Shown here: positions 51,043 to 64,000 of the stretch, piece after piece | Layout: every line of letters begins with the position of its first letter | Numbering within the stretch: position 1 is the stretch's first letter | Position numbers and translations under genes: made by a program | Assembly (NCBI RefSeq): GCF_003590095.1 | Contig: NC_039494.1 | Coordinates: 7,936,001 to 8,000,000, forward strand | Direction of reading: 5' to 3' | DNA length: 64,000 bases | From: Trichoplusia ni | Taxonomy: Eukaryota > Arthropoda > Insecta > Lepidoptera > Noctuidae | The notes under the pieces: generated by a model | The model's input: the letters and a program-made list of their open reading frames with translations, nothing else | Database searches by the model: none | Told to the model about the DNA's origin: nothing

Positions 51043-54000
51043 TCTATCTAACAGTTACAAATGGACGAAAATATTTGTTAATAGACCAGTTGTTGAGAGC
51101 TTACTGGTTGTGATTACTGGATTGCTAAGTGAAAGGGTGTAGGTTCAAATCCAAGCATGAACATTTTGTAAAAGAGGAGTGTTATAAGTTGTCGGTCTAT
51201 CTGTGGCATCGTAGCTCCTGAACGGATTGAGCGATTTCAATTTAGTTTATTTTACATTATGTGCGATTGTTCCTAGACATGTTTGATAAAAATCTATTTT
51301 ATTATTTGCTGTTATAACGACTAAGAAAATATATCATTTCTGAAAATTAGCAGTCTATCAATGACAGTTCATGAGATATAGCCTGGTAAAGACGTACAGA
51401 CAGCGGGATCGGTTAGTAACAGGACCAAGTTTATACCCTTAGAGCACATAACCATATAAAGTATTCTATACATCGAATCAAATTGATCTTGATTTCAATT
51501 AATAAATTCTATTAATAATAATACTTAGGTATACTAATACATTGTCCTTGTGCCCAATAGACAGACAGACAGACATTCGCAACACGACAATACAACAATA
51601 TGTGAGAACGTATTACAACATAAATCTTCCATATGTATTCACAATAAGTATATGAAAAAACTATAAAATAAATTTAGGTAATGTAAAGGTCAAATCACTG
51701 CTAAAGAATGCCGTGGCTTTCAATTGGTAAAAGTATTTTCAAAATGGGTTTAGTTGTTCTTGAGATTATTAATCACATCATCACAAACTTTGCCTCTTTC
51801 TTGTCGTACCAGTATAGGTATTTTAATTAAACCGGACCAAGTGCTAGTTGGACTCGCGACAATTAAGGGCAAGAAAAAATACAAAAGCAATTGGCCACCC
51901 AATTTAAACCGTAGCAACCATTGCTTAACTTTGAATTCTATTTTGATTACTTTTTGTAAGCGGCAAAAGCTATTACATCTAAAAAATTCTGACTATCACA
52001 ACTTATACGATGCAGCATGGTGACAAACTGACAGACAGCAGAGCTTTGGTAATAGATTTCCATTTTCTCCCTTTTATTACGGAACCCCAAAAATGATTTC
52101 GGGGAAGGAACTCATTTCTTCACGGCTACGCAATCAATTATTCCGTGAGTGAATCAATACAGAATCAGTTGTCTTCAGCAATCTGGTCATATATGTGTTG
52201 CATAACGAATGTTTGTCATCTTCATTCATTACTGTCGAGCGCTGATTGCCTTATCCGTATCTGTAAGTTTATAGGTCTATGGCATCGGACACAGAACACA
52301 GATATAGAGTTGTATGAAAAAATGGAAGAGGCAACGAATCTAGGATCACTAGAATTTCTCCGAGCGGTAAAAAGTCACATCGCTTGGCGAAAAGGAATGT
52401 CATTCCAAGATTGAGGATTTCTATACTCAAAATGGTGGGCGAATCAAGAACAAGATGCCGTACAATGTAACTTTGTCCGAAAAGACTTACTTAGTAGCCC
52501 ATTAAAAATAATATTATTATCACTGCCTAGAAAAATATAAAAAAGAACATTCCATCCATGAATTGAAACAACAATTTAATTCCGAATTCCGGAAATAGCT
52601 GCTTTCCAATTCCAATTTACTCGTAAACCTATTTTCACAACGGACAATTACAATTATCCATTTGCCTCAAATAATTTGTCCGATATAGGCCGGCAATTCC
52701 AGTTTCCAACGGGAGTCCTATCTGTAACGAATAAATAGCTTTTAAAATAGGTCTTTAAACTGGTCGATTTGAACACGAAATACTGCGGTCCGAACCGTAG
52801 TTGCACAAAGCCCGTCCCTAAGGCGTAATGCGTAATCCTTTGCCTCACTAATGAGTTGACGGCGGCCATCTTGCCTCTCTGACAGCTGTCACAATTCCCG
52901 CGTTTTAAACTTGACATTTTTGGGTAGTAATTGCTGTAAGTTTTGTATTTTGTATGCGCAGGTTTAATTTGTTTTGGTTGACAATTGTTTTTTTTATTAT
53001 GTCAGTAAATGTAAAAGTGTAATGCAGTAAATAAGTCGTTTTTAACACTTCATTTGAGTAATATTCAAAGGCCATAAATAGAGTTTATACGTGTACAATA
53101 AAAGTGCTGGCAGCTCTCTTCCGCTTTTATGACTAAACTGCTGAAGCGATTTTGATATAATTTATTAAAGAAATAGTTTAAACAAAAACAGAAATTTAGA
53201 TACTTTTAAACCGAAAAAGCGTCTGATCTGGATACCCATGGACATTAGGCAATCCATAGACATGTAAAAACATTATATTCCTTCAACCAAAGACCAAAGG
53301 GTACCAAGAGTACCAAAACGGTCAAGCGCGAACGACCACAATCGAACCATGAAATAGGGGAAATGAGATCGACAGATAACGGTTTTTTTTATAGTAAAAT
53401 ACACGGTTAACCCTCAAATGTCTCGTTTATTTAAATTCCCTTGAATGGGGTATAAATGTACCCCGGATGTGTATTTATTGATTGCGTAAGTTGTAAATAA
53501 TTATTATTGGAATGGCTGTGAATGTATCCTCTTTCCGTATGGTTGATGTACAACCTGGTGTCAGAGTTTCGTAATAACCTCTTTTCTTAAAAACCCTTTA
53601 AGGATTTTTTTTTCTTCTTCTTTCTTTTACATACTATTTATAAGCAAAAACGTTTGTTTCAAATTTAGAAACTAAAATTCTTAAAACCTGTTTCACAATC
53701 ACAGACCAGCCGCTATCTGGCAGATTATAAAAAAAAATTGTCAATCTTTGTATGTAAAAAATCTGTCAAGTAATTTAACGGGAACTTATGTGGCGGTGGT
53801 GAAACAGACATTTAAAGTAACTTAAAACATTATCTTAAAAAATGCCAGAAGAAGGCTTAATATATACTTTTTTGATTCACGTTGCCTCATGCACGGCCAG
53901 CCTTAATCCCCCTAGCCATAAGCTAATATCACTAGAAAATACCTTCCTATAATAAACTACGAAAAAGCTTATTCATATTAAAAATTTCTTGTTTTTTTTT

Positions 54001-54347
54001 CTGCCACAAAAGATTGGGCAGGTAGTATTAAAATTCACTTTCGAACACAAGCGATTTTCAACCTTAAAGAATAAAGAATAGAGGTTAATTTGCTTTGTAT
54101 TGTAATCTTAACCCACATGCCGCGACAGGTGGTCAGATCGACCCTTCCCTTTTATTGTAAAAATACCTTTTTTTTCGTTTTTGTTGTTTCTTTGCCTTTC
54201 GTGTGTTTGGGTGGTTTGAGGGTTAGTTTAGCTAGTTTAAAGTAACGAAAATGTTACTAAAAGTTTTTATGAAGTTCGTTTAACAAAGTAAAAATCACTT
54301 TTCAAAGGGCGAAGAATATTGGTATAGCAACAAAAACATGAGGCTAG
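51043..54347. other. Copy 2 spacer, equals 24722-28027
   Basis: Same content as copy 1, no gene recognised. It differs by single-base run-length changes (for example the T run at 52988-52995 and the A run near 53728). Confidence 0.6.
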
Positions 54348-54432
54348 CACAGGACCGTAGAAATTGGCACGAGAAAGGGGAGGCCTATGCCCAGCAGTGG
54401 GAGGATAAAGGCTGCGGATGATGATGATGTAC
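54348..54432 (+). repeat. LINE 3' tail (copy 2)
   Basis: Counterpart of 28028-28112. Confidence 0.65.
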
Positions 54433-54609
54433 AAAAACATAGATACATAGACATAAAAAACCATTTAACCAAGCTCGATTAAATTATTTTTCTATTATGA
54501 CAGCTATTCCACGTTAAATGAAAAAATAACCAACATAATCGATTCATCAAGTCCGAAGTTGTAAGGTACCAAACAGAAGCTCTTTTTTAAGTTAAAAAGC
54601 TTAGACAAA

Positions 54610-54687
54610 CTGTGTGATCAACGAATGCTTGTCCCGAGTCTGGGTATCTTAGTGCACGTGATTTAAAAGTTTTTAAAACCATCAAAA
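54610..54687 (+). repeat. tRNA-derived SINE body fragment (copy 2)
   Basis: Counterpart of 28290-28366. Confidence 0.65.
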
Positions 54688-55025
54688 ATCGATAGACATA
54701 TCTTAGTCAATTTTTAAAAAGAAGACTAGAATTAACGAAATTCACACTATTATCAAAATACAGCTTTAGTGTAGGTACATATATAGATCCTTAAAAATAA
54801 AATTCATTATAATAAACTTTCACGACGTACATGTAAGAAAATACAGCTTCACCAAAACTAATGTCATTAATATGAATGTCAAAGTTTGCATCACAACATT
54901 AACAGTTATCAGCTCAAAGCCAGCGGCGGTTAAACCTTGAAATAAGTTCGATTTGATTAATATTGTTGGTTAAACTTGTCATAAGCGGTAAGTTAAGATA
55001 ACAAAATGATTATAGATCATGATTT

Positions 55026-55265
55026 ATTTAATAACGGTTTACTTTCGCGTATTAATAGGGATAAACGAACTACGTTTCTCGGAAACAAAACTCCCGCACT
55101 AAGGAATTTAATTCCTCGTGTCGCGGGGACATTCACATACAGTCAAGTCACATGCACAAAGACACCCAGACTCAGAACAAGCATTCGTGGATAACAGAAA
55201 TGCTTGTTCAACGCGGAGATCGAATCCACGTTTAGTCCTTAATCATGAGCTGGCGCAGCGTCAAC
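55026..55265. repeat. Foldback MITE remnant split by a SINE (copy 2)
   Basis: Counterpart of 28706-28945. Confidence 0.55.
55090..55233 (-). repeat. tRNA-derived SINE (copy 2)
   Basis: Counterpart of 28770-28913. Confidence 0.75.
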
Positions 55266-55962
55266 ATCGGCAGGTTATTATGAATCAAGAAGTGACCAGT
55301 TTATTTTTAATTGTTTGCTTCTGGCCTATTTTGAACTGAACCCTAACCGTCGGGACTTCGACTCGCACGTGACCGGTTTAGTTATAAAAAAAATTTTTAT
55401 TTTTTTATTTTTGAGATGAAAGGATATATCAAGACAAAGCCATACTTGATGGGTTTATCTCGTTCTATAACGGAGCTCCTATAGCAATCTTCCAGCTCCA
55501 GCATTACATCAGCTCCATGTCACCATAATACTACATTGTCACACAATATACATACGCATGCAAAATGTCATCTCAATCGGAAACCGGGAAGTGGGTCTTT
55601 AACTTGCAGAATGATTACAGACAAAGGGACAGGTGAAAATAAATAAAAGCTTATGAAAATTTAGCCAAGCATATGTCAAAAATATTTCGCATTTTATATC
55701 TTAACGCCATAATGAATTTTCCCGCCAAAACTTCATACGAGACTAATAAAAGCAGCGAGTTGCATCAGAATATTCATGACACACAAGCTTCGGTTTACTT
55801 GCGCGCATAATTAGGTACGGACTTCGGTTCCCGGTTGAAGTAAGACCCTTAAACTATGCAGGAACTTGCGTCAGACGAATTTCAGACAAGAAATTCAGAC
55901 TGAGTTAGGTTTCAGGTTTAGATAAACATCATTAAATTTATTTATTAAAGATAGACTCCATC

Positions 55963-56106
55963 TTACTAAGGGGTATCGTGTTGCCCATGTAACTGGGTTG
56001 AGCAGGTCAGATAAGCAGTCGCTCCTTGTAAAACACTGGTACTTAGCTGAATCCAGTTAGACTAGCAGCCGACCCCAACATAGTTGGGAAAAAGCTAAGA
56101 TGATGT
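55963..56106 (+). repeat. 5S-type SINE 3' half (copy 2)
   Basis: Counterpart of 29643-29787, with one C fewer (ATAAGCAGTCG against ATAAGCCAGTCG). Confidence 0.75.
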
Positions 56107-56725
56107 TTAACATAGGCGATGACCCCTGAGTTTACTTCGATATTTCTTCTCACGGTAGCCAGCAAAAAAAGTCAAGCAAGGTTAGTTAATTAAAAATGAC
56201 ATGTAAATATAATTAATAAAAAATTACTGAACCCTATTCATTCTCATTTTTTTGGAAATCCTTCTGAAGGAATAATACTGGTTACTGGCTAGTTATAGTA
56301 TGTATATTGTAGGCTGTTCATATCATTAGAATACAAATGACGTATTCAAAAACACATAGTAATGGGGTGGCTATTACTACAGTTTAATCCTAGCTTTTGA
56401 CGAAACATGCATCCAAATGAAAACTCACAGTCCACCACGGCATTTAATTAACAAGCAAAAATCTTCACAAGCATTTGTTTTTGTGCAATTTAAACTACAC
56501 GAATTCGCACCGAAATCTTTTAATTAAAATCTACGCTTCGGAGTTATCAGCCATTTTGATTTCATCTCTTGAATATAATTAATGACTTTCTGATAGCTGT
56601 AAATATTTAAAGTGATACAATTAATTAATGTCTCGTTAATTAGGGTCCGTTATTAATTTTATACATAATTTAAACGTTAATTTATGTATGAGCCTTGGAT
56701 TATAGGGTCTTAAAGTTGACCCTTT

Positions 56726-56830
56726 TGAGTTACATGTCTCCTCGCTAACTCTGACGAATGTATTGAAATGACAATTCAAAGTCACGTTACTTGTCGAAGA
56801 GGAATGTCATTCATATACATTTGAAGTTGT
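56726..56830 (+). repeat. MITE-like repeat, family E (copy 2)
   Basis: Counterpart of 30407-30512. Confidence 0.65.
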
Positions 56831-56968
56831 GTATAAGGCGATTAGACATTGTCTTGGCTGCCAGAACTAATGTTGTGAAAGGGAGACGCCAATATAAGTT
56901 ATCATATGCTATCTTGCATCCACAATAACTATCTTTCATTAAAAGCTATTATAATTATAGTTGGCTAA

Positions 56969-57067
56969 GTGAGAAGCTGGATGCGAGCAGCCGAAGATAG
57001 ATCTCGATGGCGTGCTATTGGGGAGGCCTATGTCCAGCTGGGGACGAATATGGGCAGATGATGATAA
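56969..57067 (+). pseudogene. 3' terminus of a non-LTR retrotransposon (copy 2)
   Basis: Counterpart of 30650-30748. Confidence 0.65.
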
Positions 57068-57716
57068 AATGAGACGACTTAATATCAATAGCAAATGATT
57101 AACGGCATTTATTTTGAAGTTAGTTTTCGTGCTGTTTGTCATGTTGAGGCCAGAAGCAGAAATATTCGTACGTATGTTTTTTTGTTTATTCACTTTTGTT
57201 TATCTTACCAATTCTAAGAAAATTACGTGTCTCGTTTATTGAAGTTTACCTGTAAACAAAAATAAAATATTGTTAGTAAAATAGTTAAAATAAAAGTCAA
57301 AATCAAAATGTTTTAATTTGAAGCTTAATATTAACTTCAAATAAAGAAATTGAACATAGCAGAAATACGGTGAAAATTTTCACTATCAAGGTATCAAGAT
57401 TAATGAGATACAGCCTGGTGACGAACAGACAGGCAGACGGAACCTCAGTAATAAGGGTCCGTTTTTACCCATACGGTACGAAACTCTAGAACAAAATCTT
57501 GCAAGATTTGATTACAGACAAAGGGACAAGCGAAACTACAAAAGTTAGCTAATATCAACCGAAGTCCGTTTAAAATTTAATTCCTCGGATGCCTCATTAT
57601 AATCCAAACACATGATTCGTTTATCGATACAGGTATTTGCAACAATGGTTCACGTTTTTAGAAACCTATTCTTATGCAAAGTAGCGGTTTGTGTGTGGGG
57701 CCATGAAACAAGCGAC

Positions 57717-57865
57717 TAGCACGAATAGCCGAGTGGTTGAGGGCACCACGCCAAACCTAATGTGCGCGACGGGTTGCAGTTTAGATCCCTGAGTGGGACA
57801 AGTGTGTGCGATCCGCGAATGCTTGTCCTGAGTCTAGGAGTCTTCGTGAATGTTACGCAAATTGA
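57717..57865 (+). repeat. tRNA-derived SINE (copy 2)
   Basis: Counterpart of 31398-31546, with the same perfect A-box. Confidence 0.75.
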
Positions 57866-57950
57866 TGATAAACTAGCATTTTAACCTTGGCAAGTTCATA
57901 TTTTGAGTTTAAAATTAGAAATTTCTTAAATGTAAGGCTGATGTGAAGTT

Positions 57951-58134
57951 CATGGCTAAGAAACAGCCTCTTAATGTATGGTAAGCAACGCTTGACGTGG
58001 TCAGTGCGTGGAGTCGTGACGGATTATGTCATAAAGAGTTCCGTCTTGTTTAGGACAGCACAATGTATTAGTTTTTCAGTCCAGCTGTCATTTACCACCA
58101 CATACTTACATGTTTAGCGTAACGGATAGTCAGA
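57951..58134 (+). repeat. Diverged 5S rRNA-derived SINE (copy 2)
   Basis: Counterpart of 31633-31815. Confidence 0.6.
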
Positions 58135-58198
58135 TGCCAGATTTCTTATACTTATAACAAAACGGTATTTTGACAATAACTTTCAAGAAACGAATTTA

Positions 58199-58276
58199 TA
58201 TCGGCTCATGATTAAATACTCTTTTTAGAACCAACACTGGTCAAGCAATCCCGACAAAAACGGGACATAAACTTTC
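58199..58276 (+). repeat. Foldback MITE fragment (copy 2)
   Basis: Counterpart of 31880-31957. Confidence 0.45.
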
Positions 58277-58509
58277 ACCACATAACTATACCTTATTTAG
58301 TTATCAAAACTCTCTTAGACCTTGGTAAGGGTCAAGGGAATAATATATATGAGTCAAGTACCTGCCAATGTGTCCATATTGTAATTATAATATTAAATTA
58401 ACTATTCATACGCCGTCCGCGAGCCGCATTTCTGTAGCTGCCTGTCACTCGGGCATTGTTCTGAGTGTAGGGCCATTAGATACGCGAATTTACAATCAAA
58501 ATTATATTC

Positions 58510-58782
58510 TCAACTTTTTGTTCGCCTAAACGGTTGTCATGGTATGGGCATGTTATGCGGAGGAATGAGAGTCATGTGGTGAGGAAGGTGTTGAGTATGG
58601 ATGTGGATGGATATAGGGGAAGAGGACGACCTAGGAAACGATGGATGGATTATGTGAACGACGATGTGGCTGCAAAGAGCGTTTCTTGTGAGATGACGTC
58701 AGAAAGGTATGGAAGAAGAAGACACGTTGCGGCGACCCCAAATAAATATAATTGGGATAAGGACAGGAAATTAAGAAAAGCT
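58510..58782 (+). pseudogene. RTE-type LINE ORF2, C-terminal fragment (copy 2)
   Basis: Counterpart of 32190-32462, with an identical encoded stretch (SWYGHVMRR ... GRGRPRKRWMDYV). Confidence 0.75.
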
Positions 58783-61293
58783 TGTGCCACTAGTGGTTGT
58801 CTTGTGTGTCAGGTTGTGATGCTCAAAAATGGTTGAGCTTCATGAGATGGTCGATATGTGAGTACCGCTTGCTGCCCACAGGCTTTTTCAGATCGATCTG
58901 GTACTTTCCTCAAAAGACCAGTCACAAGAAATACTCTATATTAGTTTCTACTCGCATTTTAAAATTGTCTGGAATTTAACAGACTGCGACTCCTGAGTTT
59001 GTTTCGACATTTCTTCTCAGGGTAGTCAGATAGGAAATGTCGACTCCAGCGTTCTCAAAAAAGGCATATAAAAGTGATATATCCCACTTGCAGAATAAAT
59101 GATTTCGTTTCACACGAGACAAGCGTTAAAAGCCTACAGCATCACGCTCAAGTACCTAGAAGCTTTCGAAAGCTGTTTGCGAGTAAAGAGAGCCTACCAT
59201 CAACTCGTAGTATTATAGTAGGTGTGAAAGAGATGCCAATCTACGCTGTGTAGTGCTATCACGCTCACACAATTCAACAGTCTTTAAAATGTAAGTACAT
59301 CAAATAATTATTAAGATAAGAAAAGCTTTGTTTTTCAAATCTTTTATTCGTATTTTTTATAATTTTTGTTCGAAAATACTAAAGCGATGTTTTTGGAAAT
59401 CTGTTTAAAGGAATTATTAGATTTTATGCCAAATCTAGTAATGCCTTATATGATGACATGGACCTGATCTAATGCTGGAGCTGGAAGATAGTTGCAGGAG
59501 TTGTACTATAAAACGACACAACTCTTAAATTCGTACTCGCTCAATTCATATTGACGAATACTTGGTCCCAAAGAAACAATAGCAAGATAAAATCTTTTTA
59601 AATATATTCAATGCGTTTGTCAAAGAAAGTTAAATATCACGAAATATTCAACATTTTAAATAGAAACTTAACAGTCAAAATAATGATATACCGTCGCGAG
59701 CGATGCCGGTGTCAATAACGATGTGTATATTATGAAAGACTTTCAATTAAAGACTTCGATACATAGACTATATATATACCTATGTATCTATCTACCTTCC
59801 AATACTCGACTATCATAGATTATATTGCTACTAGCATATAGTTTTGATAGGGTTAGACGAAGAAATCTGTTTAATCAGACAGATTTCAGAAATAAATTAG
59901 ATACATATTTTTCATTAGATCACATTATTAAAAAGAAAGGAAGTTAAAAAGCACTATAATAATGGATGGGGGGGGGGGGGCAGAAAGTAGATATAAGTCA
60001 CATTGGTATTTTGCCTGCGTTGGTATCAAACCTGCACCTCGCGAATACAAATCCATATATCGAACCGCAAGACTTCTCAAAAAATAAAAGAAAAATCACG
60101 CTTAGCAAATATGAAATAACAACTTTTTAACTCGATTAGTCCATAGTATGATTTCAAAAACTGCTTTTTAATAATTTAATTTGACCCAACTATTTTAGCT
60201 AGATTTTCGTTGCAGACTGTACATTTAGTTTTTAAACCCTTTGTGAACCTTTGATAGTAGTCTGGGTGCAACGACTGCGAGGACGACGACCTTGAACCGC
60301 AGACAGTTTTATATACATACTGTATATACATATATATATAAGAGTGCAAGTCTGTCTGAGACGCGAATATTCTTGGAGAAAAGTTTCGTAAAATTCTCTT
60401 CAAGAGAAAAGTATTTATAAAAGAGAATCTTGAGAATTTTTTGTTTAAGTTTTAAAAGTCCCGTACGATAAGGCATTGTTAGAATCCACTGTATGTCCGT
60501 TTGTGACCAGGCGGTATCTTACAAACCGTAACAACTGGGAAGTTTAAATATTCACAGATTGAATACTATTTCTGCTATATTAAAATTAAAATCGAGTTAA
60601 GCAACGTTTTATACGATCATAAATGCACCATAACATATATTTCTGGGGATTTCTTTCCCTTCAGGTTATTTGCACGGAACACTCATGTTCGCAGGATACA
60701 TCTAGCTGCCTAAGATACCGCTCAACAAATGACTCAGTCCGATCAAAAGGTCGGAAACCACTTCAGAGAAATCTTAACATAATGTATACCTTCCGGAGGC
60801 AATTTATTTTAGCAGAATACTGAGCTTTAAAACCCAACCAATCTAACAAAACGACATTAGTTCTAGAATTCATAGAAAATGCTTAAAATATGTATGGGAA
60901 TGACATTTTGTTTGAATAGTCACGTGACTGATCTGTCAAGGGCATATATTTTTCCTGTTACGGCTTGTATGCGTTACAATATCTTTGGTAATTATCTGTT
61001 AACCTTATGCTTAATAAACACAGTCAAAATAACTATAGAGGAAGCCGCGAATTAATAAAATCACATTAGAATTTAAAACTTCAAATTAACTGAAATGACG
61101 TTCCTTTTAACCGACTCCAAAAAATGAGTTTCTCAGTTTGACCTGACTGTATGTATGTCCGCGATTATCTTGCGTTTGCCTGAAGTAATTTGGATGCGGT
61201 TTCCGGAAAAGTATTTCTTACATTCAGGAGAAGTTTTTAGTGCTTTAACCGACTCAAAAAATGAGGAAATTCTGAATTTGACTTGTAAGTGTT
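58783..61293. other. Copy 2 spacer, equals 32463-34987
   Basis: No gene. Contains the shorter poly-G tract and the TA-rich tract at about 60313-60342. Confidence 0.6.
59968..59980 (+). repeat. Poly-G run (13 bp)
   Basis: Counterpart of the G18 run at 33652-33669. Confidence 0.95.
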
Positions 61294-61377
61294 TTCGACA
61301 AGTGACGTGACTTTGACTTGTCAGTTCAATATATTTGAGAGATTCGTCAGCGTTAGCGAGGAGACATGTAACTTATA
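61294..61377 (-). repeat. MITE-like repeat, family E (copy 2)
   Basis: Counterpart of 34988-35074. Confidence 0.65.
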
Positions 61378-61680
61378 TCCAAACACATGAAATTTGACCT
61401 TCAAAAAGAGGTTTCTCTTCAATCCCTTTCCAAAATATCTCCAATACGTGTATTTCGGGACATGTTTGGCGCGCCTCCAGCAAACTTGTAGCGCACTTGA
61501 GTCGGTCCTAAATATGGATATCGGTGCATTTTGAATATAATTACAGACAGTGTTTATATCCACTCAGCTGGTTGGAAGCTTTTATACGTGTTGTTTTGAA
61601 AATAAAATAAATAAATAAATTTGAAATTAAATTAAACCCATAAGTATAAACGATAATGATCGTTTAAATTTTATACTGAA

Positions 61681-61946
61681 CTAGCTGTTGCCCCTGACTT
61701 CGTCCGCGTGGTTAGAAGATATAAGTTAGGATTTTTTCAACGGAAGTCCTAGCTAGAAGATGAATATTTTTCCCCGTTTTGGTGATGCGTAGTGCGTAGC
61801 GTGATGGTATATAGCCTAAAACCTTCCTCGATGAATGGTCTATTGAACACAAAAATAATTTTTCAATTTGAACCTGAGATTAGCGCGTTCAAACAAACAA
61901 ACAAACAAACTCTTCAGCTTTATATATTAGTATAGAAGTATAGATG
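61681..61946 (-). mobile_element. Short Helitron-like element, family A (copy 2)
   Basis: Counterpart of 35375-35642, with T-run shortening after TTAGGA. Confidence 0.8.
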
Positions 61947-61994
61947 AGTCGAAATCAAGATAGGTCTTTAATTTAAACAATATAATATTTATAT

Positions 61995-62095
61995 CTTGCT
62001 TGTTCTGAGTTTGGGGTGCATATGACTTGATGAATTTTTGACAAACTCCCCGCGACACAAGGATTGAATTCCATAGTGCGGGAGCCGTTTCCAGA
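61995..62095 (+). repeat. tRNA-derived SINE 3' part (copy 2)
   Basis: Counterpart of 35691-35791. Confidence 0.65.
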
Positions 62096-62115
62096 AAAAA
62101 AAGTGCTTTAAGATT

Positions 62116-62290
62116 GGTTTACTTAGGCGTTATTATCGGGGTTAACCCCGACTAGTTTCATTCTCAACCAGAGGCTGTCGTTAGCTAAAGCGGGGCGGCG
62201 GATTTGCTAGTCGAAGGTATCATTGAAAATAGGTACGAAACTAGTCAGGCGATCCCGAAATACATGTGATTTGACCGTTCTGTAGGAAAA
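62116..62290. repeat. Foldback MITE, diverged full copy (copy 2)
   Basis: Counterpart of 35815-35988. Confidence 0.6.
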
Positions 62291-62699
62291 ACAAATACCG
62301 CCTCAGTAAACTTATTATAATGAAATTATTTTGTATTTGATCGCAAGCCATCGTAACCTTAAAATAGGTGGTTAACAGTTATTCTATTGTTGCATGACCC
62401 AGGAATCAAACGTGCATCGAATCGGTCACTACTATTGTCGATTTGTCATAGTTTTGAACAATGCAGTTTTGTTGTCAATGTCAAAATAAAAGTATATTGT
62501 TTTAAGGTCATTGTCATTGGCAAATTACTGTAGGATTATAATTGAGGGGTCTTGGTTCAAATCCCACTGTTGGGCACAGGCATCTTCCACATAAGGAAGG
62601 TTTGAGTATTGATCACTAAGCTAGCTCATTGCGGGAGAATCTAGATTATATTTGTAATACAGGTTTTTACGATATTTTCTTTTGCACTTTTGCAGTTAT
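62291..62699. other. Copy 2 spacer, equals 35989-36396
   Basis: The tRNA-like B-box arm reads GGTTCAAATCCCAC here and GGTTCAATCCCAC in copy 1. The copy-2 version is the better tRNA consensus, suggesting a base was dropped in copy 1. Confidence 0.5.
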
Positions 62700-63041
62700 A
62701 TCGTGAATCGATCACAGTTTAAGCTACGCTTGACGCGATTAGTCCGTAGATGGGTGACCATCCTTGTCATAACGAGTTCCTCCGTGTCTCGGAAGGCACG
62801 TTAAATTGTGGGTCCCGGCTGCTATTCACACATCTTTAACAGTCGTTACAGGTAGTCAGAAGCTTGAAAGTCTGACCACCAAGTCTAACTAAGGCATACC
62901 GTGTTGTGTTGCCCAGGTAACTGGTTTGAGAAGGTCAGATATTCAGTCGCTCCTTGTAAAATACTGGTACCTACTTAGCTGAATCCAATTAGACTCCGAC
63001 CCTAAGCCGACCCCAATATAGTTGGGAAAAATCTAATAGCA
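62700..63041 (+). repeat. 5S rRNA-derived SINE (copy 2)
   Basis: Counterpart of 36397-36735. Confidence 0.8.
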
Positions 63042-64000
63042 ATAAACTTTACCAAACAAACATTGAAAAAGATCAATTCAATATTCAGATTTGATCTCAC
63101 ACCAATAATTTTATCAGGCAACGTTTATTCCGTTGGACCATCAAGCCAGTTACACGGTAGCACGAAATAAGGCTTTATAAAACGTTTGTAACTATTTTAT
63201 CAATCTCACTCACAACGGTCGCGTGTGTCGCAACTCATGTTACGTGCTTGTTATATTAAGGGCTGTCACAAGTTAACCGATCGGAAAAAAAGATGATGTT
63301 TTCTCTAAAAAAATACTTTGTTATGGTTACGCCGAAAGATAGTTGTAGCAATTGAACGAAAAATGTCACAAATATTAAGGTATGACAAACGAGGTCGATT
63401 ATTTAAAATGTGATCAATTTTTCGGAGATTTTGTGAATTGGCCACCTAGACAAGAACTAACCGCAGCTAGCTCTACATACCTTATATTATTGATTGAATC
63501 TCGTGCCTAACACTCAGCTAAGTATTTAATGAATAAGTCTCAAATATCACCACATATCTTTAAAAGTAGGTCACATTTGTTTAAAAGCTATTAAATAAGT
63601 TCAAAATTAATTTCACATGCTTAAACAAAAGTTATTAATTCTCATAATTGACAGCCCTGTGCATCTGTCTGTGGCATGCCGCTATGCTCCAAATAGCAGC
63701 CGTCGCGACTCGCGACTAACTCGCAAGCCGAATTTATTCTTACGGCTGTATAGAGTCGTGCCTTTGCCGACGAATATTTAAAATGGCGCGCCTTTCTGAC
63801 GTTTGATGACAGGCGCCATTTTCGAAATTTAATTCCCTTTGTTTGCGTATTTCGGAAGAATGTTTTTGAGATTAAGGTTATTTTTAGATGTGAAGTAACG
63901 AATAAGTACAAGCTTGTATTTTTGGTTTCACCTGTCTCTTTTTTTGTAGACATTTTAATCCGTGAATGGTAAATTTCAACCCATTTTGATTTGATTAACC
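63042..64000. other. Copy 2 spacer to window edge
   Basis: Equals about 36736-37698. Includes the doubtful minus-strand open frame at 63642-63953. Confidence 0.55.

Larger units (their letters stand above)
46853..64000. repeat. Copy 2 of the 13 kb duplicated segment
   Basis: It starts on the first base after the gap with AATAACCATTGTTTTTGTTG, which equals 24695 onward, and continues to the window edge (equal to 37698), interrupted by the hAT insertion at 46880-51034. Probably the alternative haplotype of the same locus. Confidence 0.95.

Noticed and set aside
24695..64000. A recent segmental tandem duplication as a biological event.
   Set aside because: The copy boundary coincides with a 1000-N gap and the window edge, the differences are error-like indels, and an empty/filled insertion pair fits allelism better.

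Overview
This window looks like intergenic or intronic DNA from a moth or butterfly, and I recognise no host protein-coding gene in it. It is packed with dispersed elements typical of Lepidoptera: short Helitron-like elements, a 5S rRNA-derived SINE, tRNA-derived SINEs, foldback and hAT-type MITEs, and 3' scraps of non-LTR retrotransposons. The 5S-derived SINE fits my recollection of the HaSE3-type SINEs described in Helicoverpa, so a noctuoid moth is the best guess (inference). Nothing bacterial or viral is evident.

Layout. (1) 1-24694: single-copy background filled with repeats. (2) 24695-37698: 'copy 1' of a 13 kb segment that occurs twice. (3) 37699-45852: more repeat-rich DNA, with one weak core-promoter candidate near 38230-38290. 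(4) 45853-46852: exactly 1000 N, a conventional placeholder gap. (5) 46853-64000: 'copy 2' of the 13 kb segment, starting on the first base after the gap and running off the window. Every difference I noticed between the copies is a one- or two-base length change, mostly in homopolymers, plus one 4.2 kb insertion. The simplest reading is that contig 2 is an alternative haplotype (haplotig) scaffolded next to contig 1, not a biological tandem duplication.

The most informative structure is that insertion in copy 2. An outer hAT-type element (46880-51034) is flanked by the 8-bp target duplication GTTTCGTA. The same 8 bp occur once, uninterrupted, at 24714-24721 in copy 1, which is the intact empty site. 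Inside the outer element sits a second hAT element (47012-50733) with its own perfect 8-bp duplication CCAATATA and perfect 15-bp terminal inverted repeats CAGTGGCGTAGCGTG. It encodes, on the minus strand, a nearly full-length ZMYM1-like/DUF4371 hAT transposase. The gene has a two-exon layout, a hAT dimerisation domain and a poly(A) signal. It is broken only by a handful of frameshifts, at least one at a homopolymer. Since the same class of error separates the two copies elsewhere, the gene may be intact in the animal.

Apart from that transposase there is no coding system. The other open frames I looked at are chance frames within repeats. I did all comparisons by eye, so repeat boundaries are approximate (about +/-10 bp), and family names beyond superfamily level are from memory.
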